Position numbers and translations under genes: made by a program | Notes under the pieces: model-generated | The model's input: only the letters and a program-made list of their open reading frames with translations | The model's database searches: none | What the model was told of the DNA's origin: nothing | DNA from: JAWLDA01 sp041686855 | GTDB taxonomy: Bacteria > Bacillota > Limnochordia > DTU080 > RSA5 | Reading direction: 5' to 3' | Assembly: GCA_041686855.1 (NCBI GenBank) | Contig: JAWLDA010000025.1 | Span: 1-19,057 of the forward strand | DNA: 19,057 nucleotides | Shown: positions 6,707-13,601 of the stretch, piece after piece | How the letters are laid out: the number at the start of each line of letters is the position of its first letter | How positions within the stretch are numbered: position 1 is the first letter of the stretch

Positions 6707-7684
6707 ATGAACATGCAACAAATCCAAGGGTGCTCTGAAGAACACCGTCAAATGATTGAGAAGGCTTTGAAACGAATCGATGACAAGATCGATGACAGCA
6801 AGATCTGCGGTCTCCGAGGGCTTGAACGTTTGGCTGAGTGTATTAAGGAAATTCTTGAGGGTTTGGAGGAGCAGCATGATGAGAACGGCGGTCAATGGAC
6901 GATTGAATGCTCCGACTGTCAAGAAGACCCGGATACATTGGCGTTTACGATCAAGGAAGAGAATCGTATCGTCATTTGCACACGGACATTCCCTCTGGGC
7001 CAGGACAGATTAAACGCCGTCCTCTTTCACGAACTGGTACACGCCTGCTGTGGTACGGAATTGGACGCTGAGGTCTTGGAGAACCATTGTTTTGATGGTA
7101 AAGGAGCTTCCTTTCCAACTTCCGATGATGCCCCAAAGTTCGACAGGCTTCCCCATGCGGGTAGTCTAAGAGTAGGAACTTATGTGGTCTGGGATACGAA
7201 TAACGGAAAGACTTACATTAAGAAGCAGCAAGTCGGAGAGGAAGACTCACTGGGTCCAGTTGAAAAGGGCAAGAGGCTTAAACCTGTTTTTAAGCCGTGT
7301 AAGGTAACGGTAGCATTGCTCACGGCGACGATCAACGAGGACAACGAAGCATCAGACGACGAGTATCACTTTAGTGTTTTCGTCGAAGGTACTCAGACCC
7401 GGCATCCGGCTCTTGGAAACTATATCGTCCCTAGCGGTTCAACGCTCCCACATGTCATCCAGATCAACTTAATTGTGTTTGTCGGGTACATGGCCTTCAA
7501 AGGAGAGATGGCAACGGTGAATATTCGAGTCACTGCTTTTGAGGACGACCCAACAAGTGACGATGTTGCAGAATCGGGGCTAGTGACGGTGCAGGCAAGG
7601 TGCCCGGATCTGATCAACGTAGACGTACAAGCAGCGAGTGATGCGGTGGACACAACGCTCTCTTTCCAGGTGTTTTTCGAGTAA
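6707..7684 (+). CDS. Putative HEXXH zinc metalloprotease with beta-rich C-terminal half
   Basis: A 325-aa protein I cannot name. Residues 1-60 are helical and charged. A zinc-protease motif HELVHACCGTELDAE begins at H108 (H108, E109, H112), with E118, E122 and E125 as possible third ligands. Several Cys occur (68, 71, 91, 114, 115, 128). The C-terminal ~150 residues alternate beta-like segments and acidic loops (TATINEDNEASDDEYHF, TAFEDDPTSDD), resembling a carbohydrate- or calcium-binding sandwich, unassigned. No signal peptide or membrane segment. ATG 6707 is chosen because GGAGG ends 9 nt upstream; the frame extends to TTG 6674. Base composition is visibly more AT-rich than neighbours and it is isolated by hairpins on both sides, suggesting acquisition by transfer. 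Confidence 0.7.
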   Translation: MNMQQIQGCSEEHRQMIEKALKRIDDKIDDSKICGLRGLERLAECIKEILEGLEEQHDENGGQWTIECSDCQEDPDTLAFTIKEENRIVICTRTFPLGQDRLNAVLFHELVHACCGTELDAEVLENHCFDGKGASFPTSDDAPKFDRLPHAGSLRVGTYVVWDTNNGKTYIKKQQVGEEDSLGPVEKGKRLKPVFKPCKVTVALLTATINEDNEASDDEYHFSVFVEGTQTRHPALGNYIVPSGSTLPHVIQINLIVFVGYMAFKGEMATVNIRVTAFEDDPTSDDVAESGLVTVQARCPDLINVDVQAASDAVDTTLSFQVFFE

Positions 7685-7712
7685 GGGTGTTCGCGGCCGC
7701 TTAAACCCCATT

Positions 7713-7738
7713 GCGAGGGTCTCAAAGGGGGCCCTCGC
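7713..7738 (+). terminator. Possible terminator hairpin after the HEXXH gene
   Basis: GCGAGGG (7713-7719) is complementary to CCCTCGC (7732-7738) around a 12-nt loop, 29 nt after the stop codon. There is no T tract, so intrinsic termination is only possible, not clear. Confidence 0.45.
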
Positions 7739-7783
7739 CGCATAGATGGACCGTGTGCGAGAACCTGGCTTGGGTATGGTAAA

Positions 7784-9292
7784 TTGCAGATCGATGAAGG
7801 AGCGTGTTTCATCATCAAAAACGTCCTCTTGATCACAGCGGATCACATGCGGCTCGACGCGCTGGGATGTTACGGCAACACATTTGTACAGACGCCTCAT
7901 CTTGATGCTCTGGCCTCGCGGGGCGTCCGCTTTCGCAATGCGTTCACTCCGGGTCCGGCGTGCGTGCCGGCCAGGGCCGCGATTACGACGGGGAAGTATC
8001 CCCACACCGCAACCGGAGTCAAGACGATGGCAGGACAGATTGGCGCCCATGAGCCTAAGATCGCGGAACACTTTAACCAGGAGGGATTTGAGACGTACGC
8101 GATTGGGAAGCTCCACTACATACCATATGCTGCGCCGGGAGAGCCGCGGCTCTTGCACGGGTTTAAGCATGCGGAGTGGACGGAGGAAGGGCGGATCCTG
8201 GGCAAATACGACCCCCGAGGTGAGCGCCGCGGGCTCGAGGATTACCACGACTACCTGCACGACGTCGGCTGGGGTGGGTACGAGCGGGCTCACGGTGTCG
8301 GCAACAACGACATTCATCCGGCGCCGTCGCCGGTGCCGGCGGAGCACTTTGTCGACGCGTGGGTAGCCAACCGCAGTATCCACGCGCTCGAACGCCATGT
8401 GGACGAGCACCCAGATCGGCCGTTCTTTATGTGGACGTCGTTTACTAAGCCGCACTCCCCTTACGATCCTCCGCGCCCATTCGACACGCTATACGACCCC
8501 CGCGCCGTGCCGGAGCCTATCGGTTCTCCGGAGCTCCTTCGAGAGAAAAGCCCGTGGTTGGCTGGGCGCATCAAAAGTTATGGGTGGGACAACTTTTCGC
8601 CGGAGGCGATTGCACTCGCACGGGCGTACTATTTCGGTCTGGTCACCTTTCAGGATGAGATGGTGGGCCGTCTGTCCGGGCGGTTAGAGCAACTCGGCCT
8701 CCTTGAAGAGACGGTGATTCTCTACACGTCTGACCATGGAGACTTACTGGGGGACTTCGGCTGTTTCTTCAAGGCGAATCACTTGGACGGTTCGGCGCGC
8801 GTCCCCTTCATCGTCAGCGCGCCAGGCGAGATTCCCAGTAATGTGGAAGAGAGAACGCCGGTTGGACTACACGACATTCTCCCAACCCTCTCGGCGCTTG
8901 CCGGCGTGCCGTTTGAGACGCCGATCGACGGGATCAACCTGGCGCCCGTGTGCAACGGCGAGAGCTGTGAGCGAGAGTTCGTCGTGGGCGAGATTGGACA
9001 GAGTCCGGCGCAGATGACAATGGTGTGTACCGGTACGTGGAAGTACATCTACACCGAAGCGCAGGGCTTTGAAGAGCTGTACAACCTAGAGTCGGACCCA
9101 CACGAACTGGAGAACTTAGCGTTACAGCCCCAGTGGAATGAAGAGCGCCTGTCGATGCGACGCCGACTCATCGATTGGTGTAAAGCGACGGAGGACCATC
9201 AACTGCTCAAGGGAGACGAGTTGGCGCGTGCCGACGTCGATTTCGGCGAAGCCCGCTTTAACGTGCGGAGCATGGGGTGGCGCTGGTACTAA
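7784..9292 (+). CDS. Sulfatase (formylglycine-dependent, family S1)
   Basis: An arylsulfatase-fold enzyme of about 490-502 aa that would remove sulfate esters from glycans. The active-site motif CVPAR (C60 of the TTG-start form, codon 7961-7963) within GPACVPARAAITTGKYPH is the C-x-P-x-R formylglycine signature, so a maturase is needed. Metal and catalytic motifs include ADHMR, GKLHY, KPHSPYDPP, SDHGDLLGD and KANHLDGSARVP. There is no signal peptide, so it is intracellular. Start uncertain: TTG 7784 lacks a ribosome-binding site, whereas AAGGAG (7797-7802) sits 8 nt before ATC 7811 and 11 nt before ATC 7814, exactly where homologues begin (KNVLLITADH). It is followed by the DUF1080 gene on the same strand, consistent with a glycan-degradation operon. 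Confidence 0.92.
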   Translation: MQIDEGACFIIKNVLLITADHMRLDALGCYGNTFVQTPHLDALASRGVRFRNAFTPGPACVPARAAITTGKYPHTATGVKTMAGQIGAHEPKIAEHFNQEGFETYAIGKLHYIPYAAPGEPRLLHGFKHAEWTEEGRILGKYDPRGERRGLEDYHDYLHDVGWGGYERAHGVGNNDIHPAPSPVPAEHFVDAWVANRSIHALERHVDEHPDRPFFMWTSFTKPHSPYDPPRPFDTLYDPRAVPEPIGSPELLREKSPWLAGRIKSYGWDNFSPEAIALARAYYFGLVTFQDEMVGRLSGRLEQLGLLEETVILYTSDHGDLLGDFGCFFKANHLDGSARVPFIVSAPGEIPSNVEERTPVGLHDILPTLSALAGVPFETPIDGINLAPVCNGESCEREFVVGEIGQSPAQMTMVCTGTWKYIYTEAQGFEELYNLESDPHELENLALQPQWNEERLSMRRRLIDWCKATEDHQLLKGDELARADVDFGEARFNVRSMGWRWY

Positions 9293-9323
9293 GGGTTCTC
9301 GTGTCTGGTGGTTTACAGTTACC

Positions 9324-9383
9324 AGGGTTCTTGAGTACCGGGGTTCTTGAGTACCGGGATTCTTGAGTACCGGGATTCTTGGA
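9324..9383. repeat. 16-bp tandem repeat, about 3.7 copies
   Basis: Unit GGGTTCTTGAGTACCG and its variant GGGATTCTTGAGTACC, in register at 9324, 9340, 9356 and 9372 (last copy partial). It lies between the sulfatase stop and the DUF1080 ribosome-binding site. Each unit contains GTACC, and a truncated GGGTTCT also occurs directly after the sulfatase stop. Confidence 0.9.
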
Positions 9384-9426
9384 TAGCAGGGGACTCTGGT
9401 CACTAGAGATTTCGGAGGCGGTTGAG

Positions 9427-10047
9427 TTGAGTACACAAGCATGGCGGTCGCTCTTTGACGGTCAGAGTCTATCAGGTTGGGCGTCCAAGCGGGACGATCA
9501 CGGCTGGGTGATTACGGACGGGACATTACACTGCGCGAATCCCAAAGGTGGAGGCGGGCGCAACGACCTGTACACGCTTGAAAATTTTGCCGACTTTGAG
9601 CTAGAGTTGGAGTTTCGCGTCGCGCCGCGGACCAATTCCGGTGTCTTCTTTCGAATCTCTGACATCGATCACCCTGCGGACTGGCGCTTCACGGGGCTGG
9701 AGATGCAGATCCTCGACCCGGTCTGCCACGAAGGTCTCGATGAGAAGCAGTGGTGCGGCGCCGTCTACGATCTCGTGGCGCCGAGCGAGAACGCCTCAAA
9801 GCCCGCTGGGGAATGGAATCACGTGAGAATCTCCTGCAGGGGCCCGCTCATAGAGATTGCGCTCAACGGCACAGTGGTAACGCAAATGAATGTCAGCTTG
9901 TACACGGAGCCCAACCGTAATCCGGACGGCAGCGAGCACAAGTTTCCCCACGCGTACGCGCAGTTGCCGCCAAGGGGGCGGATTGCGCTGCAGGATCACG
10001 GCGGTGAGGTGTGGTTCCGCAACATACGGGTGCGCGAGATCGGATAA
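9427..10047 (+). CDS. DUF1080 (3-keto-disaccharide hydrolase-like) protein
   Basis: A 206-aa concanavalin-like jelly-roll protein of the DUF1080 (3-keto-disaccharide hydrolase) family. Family hallmarks in order: WRSLFDGQSLSGW near the N terminus, GWVITDGTLHC, DFELELEFRVAPRTNSGVFFRIS, GLEMQILD, and the C-terminal QDHGGEVWFRNIRVREI. Members often act with Gfo/Idh/MocA dehydrogenases that make 3-keto sugars, and such a dehydrogenase lies just downstream in convergent orientation. No signal peptide is present. The start is TTG 9427, preceded by GGAGG (9414-9418) at 8 nt; the open frame reaches back to TTG 9379 through the tandem-repeat end, which is less likely. Substrate not predictable. Confidence 0.88.
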   Translation: MSTQAWRSLFDGQSLSGWASKRDDHGWVITDGTLHCANPKGGGGRNDLYTLENFADFELELEFRVAPRTNSGVFFRISDIDHPADWRFTGLEMQILDPVCHEGLDEKQWCGAVYDLVAPSENASKPAGEWNHVRISCRGPLIEIALNGTVVTQMNVSLYTEPNRNPDGSEHKFPHAYAQLPPRGRIALQDHGGEVWFRNIRVREIG

Positions 10048-10086
10048 ACGGGCCATGTGGGCGCTTGAGCGAGTGACAAAGGAAAT

Positions 10087-10290
10087 ATGAAGCGACTGCT
10101 CCCGATGAGAAGGACGTTGGGCCGCTTCGACCCACGCCGAGCCTGGCCGGCCCAGCCCCGGCACTTCGAGGCTGGGCCCAACCGGAGCAGTCGCCCACGC
10201 CGAGCCATGCCAAGCCTGGGAGCTATGTCGAGCCTGGCCAAGCCACGTCCGAGGATCGGCGGGGCCTCATCGCGGGAGCAGTCGCCTATA
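10087..10290. repeat. GC-rich mosaic of inverted and direct repeats
   Basis: This noncoding stretch between convergent genes is built from recurrent words. GCGACTGCTCCCGATGAG (10092-10109) recurs inverted at 10266-10285 with a 2-nt insertion, and GGAGCAGTCGCC occurs a third time at 10184-10195. GGCCCAGCC/GGCTGGGCC (about 10148-10178) forms a stem. CCCACGCCGAGCC recurs at about 62 bp spacing (near 10131 and 10194), and GAGCCTGGCC recurs. Open frames here are artefacts of the repeats. It may be a REP-like element or an unusual terminator cluster. Confidence 0.7.
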
Positions 10291-10370
10291 GACAAGCCGA
10301 CACGTTTTACTAGCCTACATGCATTACAAGCCTACACGTCTTACAAGCCTACACGTCTTACAAGCCGGTG
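10291..10370. repeat. 17-bp tandem repeat overlapping the end of the Gfo/Idh gene
   Basis: Unit TACAAGCCTACACGTCT, in register at 10291 (degenerate), 10308 (degenerate), 10325, 10342 and 10359 (partial). On the minus strand the unit contains GGCTTGTAA, the last codons and stop of the oxidoreductase gene, so the array looks like serial duplication of that gene's 3' end. Divergence increases away from the gene. Confidence 0.9.
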
Positions 10371-11557
10371 ACGCCCGGGGCCTTGTAGGTCTCGGCGGCC
10401 GGTTCGTCCTCGGGCAAGGGGACGTGCTTCCAAAAGTTCGTCTCGGTGTACGGACCCCGTCGGAGGTTGGGAATCGGCATCGGCGCGCCGCCCGCCTCAG
10501 CGGACTGGTTCGCAATGATTCCCGGAAGGGTATACTCCGCCATCCGGTACACGTCGATCGGCGAGGGTGCGCCTGAAAGGAGTGCTTCAGTAAAGGTCCG
10601 GGCTACGACGACGTCCTTGCCGCCGTGACCTTCTCCGGTGCTGGCACCCGGCGCTTGGCTGGTGATGGGCAGCTGCTCCCAACCCTCTTTTTCGCTCCGA
10701 CCTTTGCTAAAGCGGCGCGTAAAGCCTTCGTACGCCGAGAACTCCGCAGCGCCCAACGTACCAAAGAGACGGTAGCGATGCTCCGGTGGCCGCGCGCAGT
10801 TGAGCGTGATCAGAATTCGAATCAATGTGCCCTTGGCCGTCTCAAAGAGCGCGATCTGGCCGTCGGAGCGCAGCGGCGCTTCTTTGGACCACCACGGGCC
10901 GCTCCTGCAGCTCACCGAGACGACTCGGTCGTCGAGGACCTCCAAGATCGGACCCAAATCGTGGGTGAGGTATTGGATCGGTGGTTGATCGGCACGCCAC
11001 AGGTGTTTGGCGTCAGGACGGTTGCCGGCCTCACTTGGGGTGATGGTCGAGCCGTCCGGTAACTGGAGTGTGTTGGGGAGGTAGTGGAGGTACTCGGCTT
11101 CGGCCAGAGAGATCGGGCCAAAGAGTTCATCGAGGTACCACCGACGCCAGTAGCGCAGGAAGTCCGAGAAGCACGAGTTCTCAGCGAACATATAAAACTG
11201 CCCCGTGCGCTCGACGGTGTCGCGCAGGCGCACCACTTCCTCCATGGTGTACGCTCCAGGCACCTCTGAGAGAGCCGCGCAACCGGCTTCCAGGGCCTGG
11301 ACGGTGTGCTCGACTTGCAGTTTTCCGTTGGTTGCGATGACGATCGCATCCGGTTGCAACGCCAAGAGATCATCGTACTCCTGAAGAACCTTGACGTGCT
11401 GGGCGTCACGTTGGTGGAGCAGGCCCGCGGCTCGCTCACGTCGAGCTTCGATGCGATCGGCGACGCCGATCACCTCCGCGTTTTCAACGCCTAAAAAGCC
11501 GCGCAAGTGGGTGAGGCCACGCCCCAGTCCCAAGATCCCAACCCGCAATTTGTCCAA
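10358..11557 (-). CDS. Gfo/Idh/MocA family NAD(P)-dependent oxidoreductase
   Basis: A 399-aa two-domain dehydrogenase. The N-terminal Rossmann fold shows VGILGLGRG (6-14), the acidic GVAD at 31-34 and the PDAIVIATN strand (69-77). The catalytic-region EKP motif common in the family reads SEVP (97-100), replacing Lys by Val, a recognised variant pattern. The second domain has HYLPNTLQLPDGS, YLTHDLGPI (conserved His) and RYRLFGTLGAAEF. No signal peptide. The start is TTG 11557, with AAGGAG about 11 nt upstream. It faces the DUF1080 gene convergently and diverges from the PadR gene. Likely oxidises a sugar or sugar derivative, possibly creating the 3-keto group DUF1080 proteins act on (inference from family pairing). 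Confidence 0.9.
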   Translation of the reverse strand: MDKLRVGILGLGRGLTHLRGFLGVENAEVIGVADRIEARRERAAGLLHQRDAQHVKVLQEYDDLLALQPDAIVIATNGKLQVEHTVQALEAGCAALSEVPGAYTMEEVVRLRDTVERTGQFYMFAENSCFSDFLRYWRRWYLDELFGPISLAEAEYLHYLPNTLQLPDGSTITPSEAGNRPDAKHLWRADQPPIQYLTHDLGPILEVLDDRVVSVSCRSGPWWSKEAPLRSDGQIALFETAKGTLIRILITLNCARPPEHRYRLFGTLGAAEFSAYEGFTRRFSKGRSEKEGWEQLPITSQAPGASTGEGHGGKDVVVARTFTEALLSGAPSPIDVYRMAEYTLPGIIANQSAEAGGAPMPIPNLRRGPYTETNFWKHVPLPEDEPAAETYKAPGVTGL

Positions 11558-11686
11558 GACTTAACGCTCCTTCCAAAAGGGCGAGATTGGACTTTACTTG
11601 CGTGAAAAGTCGGCGGATTCCTCCTCTTGGTTGCAGGGAGGGGAATGGGGTTGGGAGGCGCAGTCTTCAAAGGAGTCGCAAAGTCA

Positions 11687-11703
11687 TTATCGAATGTCGA
11701 TAA
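11687..11703. promoter_or_regulatory. Candidate PadR operator
   Basis: TTATCG-N5-CGATAA is a perfect 6+6 inverted repeat, followed by two more CGAT half-sites (CGATCCCCGATAG, 11704-11716), all 14-44 nt upstream of the PadR start. Autoregulation of PadR-led operons through such AT-flanked dyads is common, so this is the best candidate site. Binding is inferred. Confidence 0.5.
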
Positions 11704-11730
11704 CGATCCCCGATAGTAAGGATGGGGTAT

Positions 11731-12054
11731 ATGGACAGGGATCTTTACGCGGGCTTTATTCGCCTGCATATCCTTCACCATGCGGCGAAGGAGCCGATCT
11801 ACGGGTTGTGGATGATCGAGGAGTTACGGCGGCACGGATACGACATCAGCCCGGGCACGATGTACCCCATCCTCCATGGCTTGGAGAGAAAGGGGTACCT
11901 CGTCTCCACAATGGATGATGAGGGAGGTCGCCGACGTAAGCTCTACCGGATCACAGACGAAGGAGCCGAAGCGCTCAAAGACGCGCAGGCGAGAGTACGA
12001 GAGCTCGTCGGCGAAGTGTTCCCTGAGCAAGGTGCGCAGCACGATGGGACTTGA
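11731..12054 (+). CDS. PadR family transcriptional regulator
   Basis: A 107-aa winged-helix regulator. The helix-turn-helix and wing are covered by LHILHHAAKEPIYGLWMIEEL, the signature SPGTMYPILHGLERKGYL (recognition helix) and the wing GGRRRKLYRITDEG, followed by a short dimerisation helix. Length fits the short PadR subfamily. The ATG at 11731 is preferred because AAGGA lies 8 nt upstream; the frame also offers ATG 11722 with no space for a ribosome-binding site. It lies 43 nt upstream of chrA and is probably co-transcribed. PadR-type regulators that respond to chromate (ChrI in Bacillus) are known next to chrA, supporting a role as its repressor. Confidence 0.9.
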   Translation: MDRDLYAGFIRLHILHHAAKEPIYGLWMIEELRRHGYDISPGTMYPILHGLERKGYLVSTMDDEGGRRRKLYRITDEGAEALKDAQARVRELVGEVFPEQGAQHDGT

Positions 12055-12097
12055 GCAGCAAGACGAGACTTAGATGGATGGAGTGTGGTGATGCGCG

Positions 12098-13327
12098 ATG
12101 AATCAGAGCGAACCCCACGTTAACAAGGAAGCGCTCGTGGAGCGGAGGCGCGTATCGATTGCCGGCTTTCTTGAGATTTTAGCGGTCGCCTTCCGGCTGG
12201 GCCTTACGTCATTTGGCGGTCCGATCGCCCACCTTGGTTATTTCCGTGAGGAGTACGTTCAGCGACGCAAGTGGCTGGACGACAAGACGTACGCCGACAT
12301 TGTCGCACTGTGTCAGTTTCTCCCCGGCCCGGCGAGCAGCCAGGTCGGCATCTCAGTGGGAATGATGCGGGGGGGATACTTGGGCGGCCTCGCGTCGTGG
12401 TTGGGATTCACGATCCCGTCGGCGTTCGCACTGGCGCTGTTTGCAATGATCCTGCAGGGGTACGACGCGTCCCAGGCCGGCTGGCTGCGGGGACTGTTGA
12501 TCGTGGCGGTCGCTGTCGTGGCTCACGCGATCTGGGGGATGGCCACCCGTCTTACTCCCGATAAAGAACGAGTGAGCATCGCCATCGTGACGGCCATCGT
12601 CGCGTTGATGGTACCTTCGGCCTCGGTGCAGATTGCATTGATCTTAGCGGGAGGCCTAATTGGCTGGCTCTTTTTACGCAAAGTGTCAGCCTCCGACCAA
12701 CCGACGATGACGTTCCCGATCGGTAAGGTGGCCGCAGTCGTAGCGTGGACGCTCTTTTTTGGCCTCCTCGTGGTGCTCCCGATCCTTCGGCAGGTGTATC
12801 CTGCTCAGTGGCTCGCTGTGGTTGACACCTTCTACCGTGTTGGCAGTCTCGTCTTTGGCGGTGGGCACGTCGTGCTGCCGCTATTGTCGACTGAGGTCGT
12901 CGGTCCTGGCTGGCTGACGCAAGATCAGTTCCTCGCGGGCTACGGCGCTGCCCAGGCTGTCCCCGGCCCGCTCTTTACGCTCTCGGCCTACATCGGAGCG
13001 GCTACGGGCGGATGGGCCATGAGCGCAGTCGCGCTGGGGGCGATGTTTCTTCCATCCTTTTTGTTGGTCATCGGTACCCTGCCGTTTTGGGATGCTATTC
13101 GGCGACGTGAGTCGTTCAAAGCAGCGCTGAACGGCATCAATGCCGTCGTCGTAGGGATTCTTCTTGCAGCCCTTTACGATCCGATTTGGACCAAGGCGAT
13201 TCACACCTCCGCCGACTTCAGTTTGGCGCTCGTCGCGTTCGGACTGCTGATGTTTTGGAAGATCCCATCGTGGGCCGTAGTGCTGGTCTGCGCCGCCGGT
13301 GGCATCCTAATCGGAGCGGTGTCGTAA
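12098..13327 (+). CDS. chrA: Chromate transporter ChrA (two-domain, CHR superfamily)
   Basis: A 409-aa inner-membrane protein with two homologous CHR domains and about 10 hydrophobic segments. Domain 1 shows the signature FGGPIAHLGYF followed by RRKWLDD and CQFLPGPASSQ. Domain 2 repeats it as FGGGHVVLPLLSTEVV, WLTQDQFLAGYGAAQAVPGPLF. It would export chromate (or a related oxyanion such as sulfate) driven by the proton gradient. Length is typical of long-chain ChrA. It follows the PadR gene with a probable shared promoter and ends before a hairpin at 13354. No chrB or other chromate gene is present. ATG 12098 is used; a GTGGTGA-type weak ribosome-binding site precedes it. Confidence 0.93.
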   Translation: MNQSEPHVNKEALVERRRVSIAGFLEILAVAFRLGLTSFGGPIAHLGYFREEYVQRRKWLDDKTYADIVALCQFLPGPASSQVGISVGMMRGGYLGGLASWLGFTIPSAFALALFAMILQGYDASQAGWLRGLLIVAVAVVAHAIWGMATRLTPDKERVSIAIVTAIVALMVPSASVQIALILAGGLIGWLFLRKVSASDQPTMTFPIGKVAAVVAWTLFFGLLVVLPILRQVYPAQWLAVVDTFYRVGSLVFGGGHVVLPLLSTEVVGPGWLTQDQFLAGYGAAQAVPGPLFTLSAYIGAATGGWAMSAVALGAMFLPSFLLVIGTLPFWDAIRRRESFKAALNGINAVVVGILLAALYDPIWTKAIHTSADFSLALVAFGLLMFWKIPSWAVVLVCAAGGILIGAVS

Positions 13328-13353
13328 AACGCGGCTCACTTGAGGGTGTGAAG

Positions 13354-13385
13354 CGGCCCTTGCTATCGAGCTGCAGCGAGGGCCG
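13354..13385 (+). terminator. Probable chrA terminator hairpin
   Basis: CGGCCCTTGCT (13354-13364) pairs with AGCGAGGGCCG (13375-13385) over 11 bp with one wobble, loop 10 nt, 27 nt after the chrA stop. A proper T tract is missing (ACCGATCGTTTA follows), so termination efficiency is uncertain. Confidence 0.6.
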
Positions 13386-13389
13386 ACCG

Positions 13390-13453
13390 ATCGTTTATCA
13401 TACGATATCACTTGAAAAAACGCTTGCCAAAAACTAATGGTGTTAGTTATAAT
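13390..13453 (+). promoter_or_regulatory. Promoter with two operator-like dyads for the 13509-15137 operon
   Basis: TTGCCA (13424-13429) and TATAAT (13448-13453) are spaced 18 bp. The spacer holds a perfect dyad AACTAA-N5-TTAGTT (13432-13448) that runs into the -10 box, and a second dyad ATCGT-N7-ACGAT lies just upstream (13390-13406). A regulator bound to the first would block RNA polymerase. The TetR protein encoded in the operon is the natural candidate (inference). Confidence 0.75.
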
Positions 13454-13508
13454 GCTAATGAGGGTAATGAACCGGCCGTAACCGGCCAGATTGTGAGGCG
13501 TATGCAGC

Positions 13509-13601
13509 GTGAATTTCTTGCTCTTTCTCTTCTTGTTTACTGTCGTCTGCGGTTGGATGGATCGGCGTGCTCGTGGCACCGATCATGGGGAGGTGCGCTA
13601 A
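13509..13601 (+). CDS. Putative 30-aa single-span membrane peptide
   Basis: A short GTG-start frame encoding a strongly hydrophobic segment (NFLLFLFLFTVVCGW, residues 2-16) followed by a basic then acidic tail (MDRRARGTDHGEVR). It reads as one membrane helix with a charged cytoplasmic tail. A GTGAGG ribosome-binding site lies about 10 nt upstream and the promoter at 13424 is ~55 nt upstream. Its TAA is immediately followed by the ATG of the next gene, whose GGGGAGG ribosome-binding site lies inside this frame, suggesting translational coupling. I do not recognise a family. It could be a genuine small membrane protein or a leader peptide. Confidence 0.5.
   Translation: MNFLLFLFLFTVVCGWMDRRARGTDHGEVR

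Noticed and set aside
7580..8455. A 291-codon open frame on the minus strand
   Set aside because: It overlaps the end of the HEXXH gene and the start of the sulfatase, both with clear motifs; its composition (Arg-rich) is that of a shadow frame.
9996..10295. Short open frames with Gly/Arg/Leu repeats on the minus strand
   Set aside because: They are produced by the repeated GC-rich words in the noncoding region and have no ribosome-binding site.
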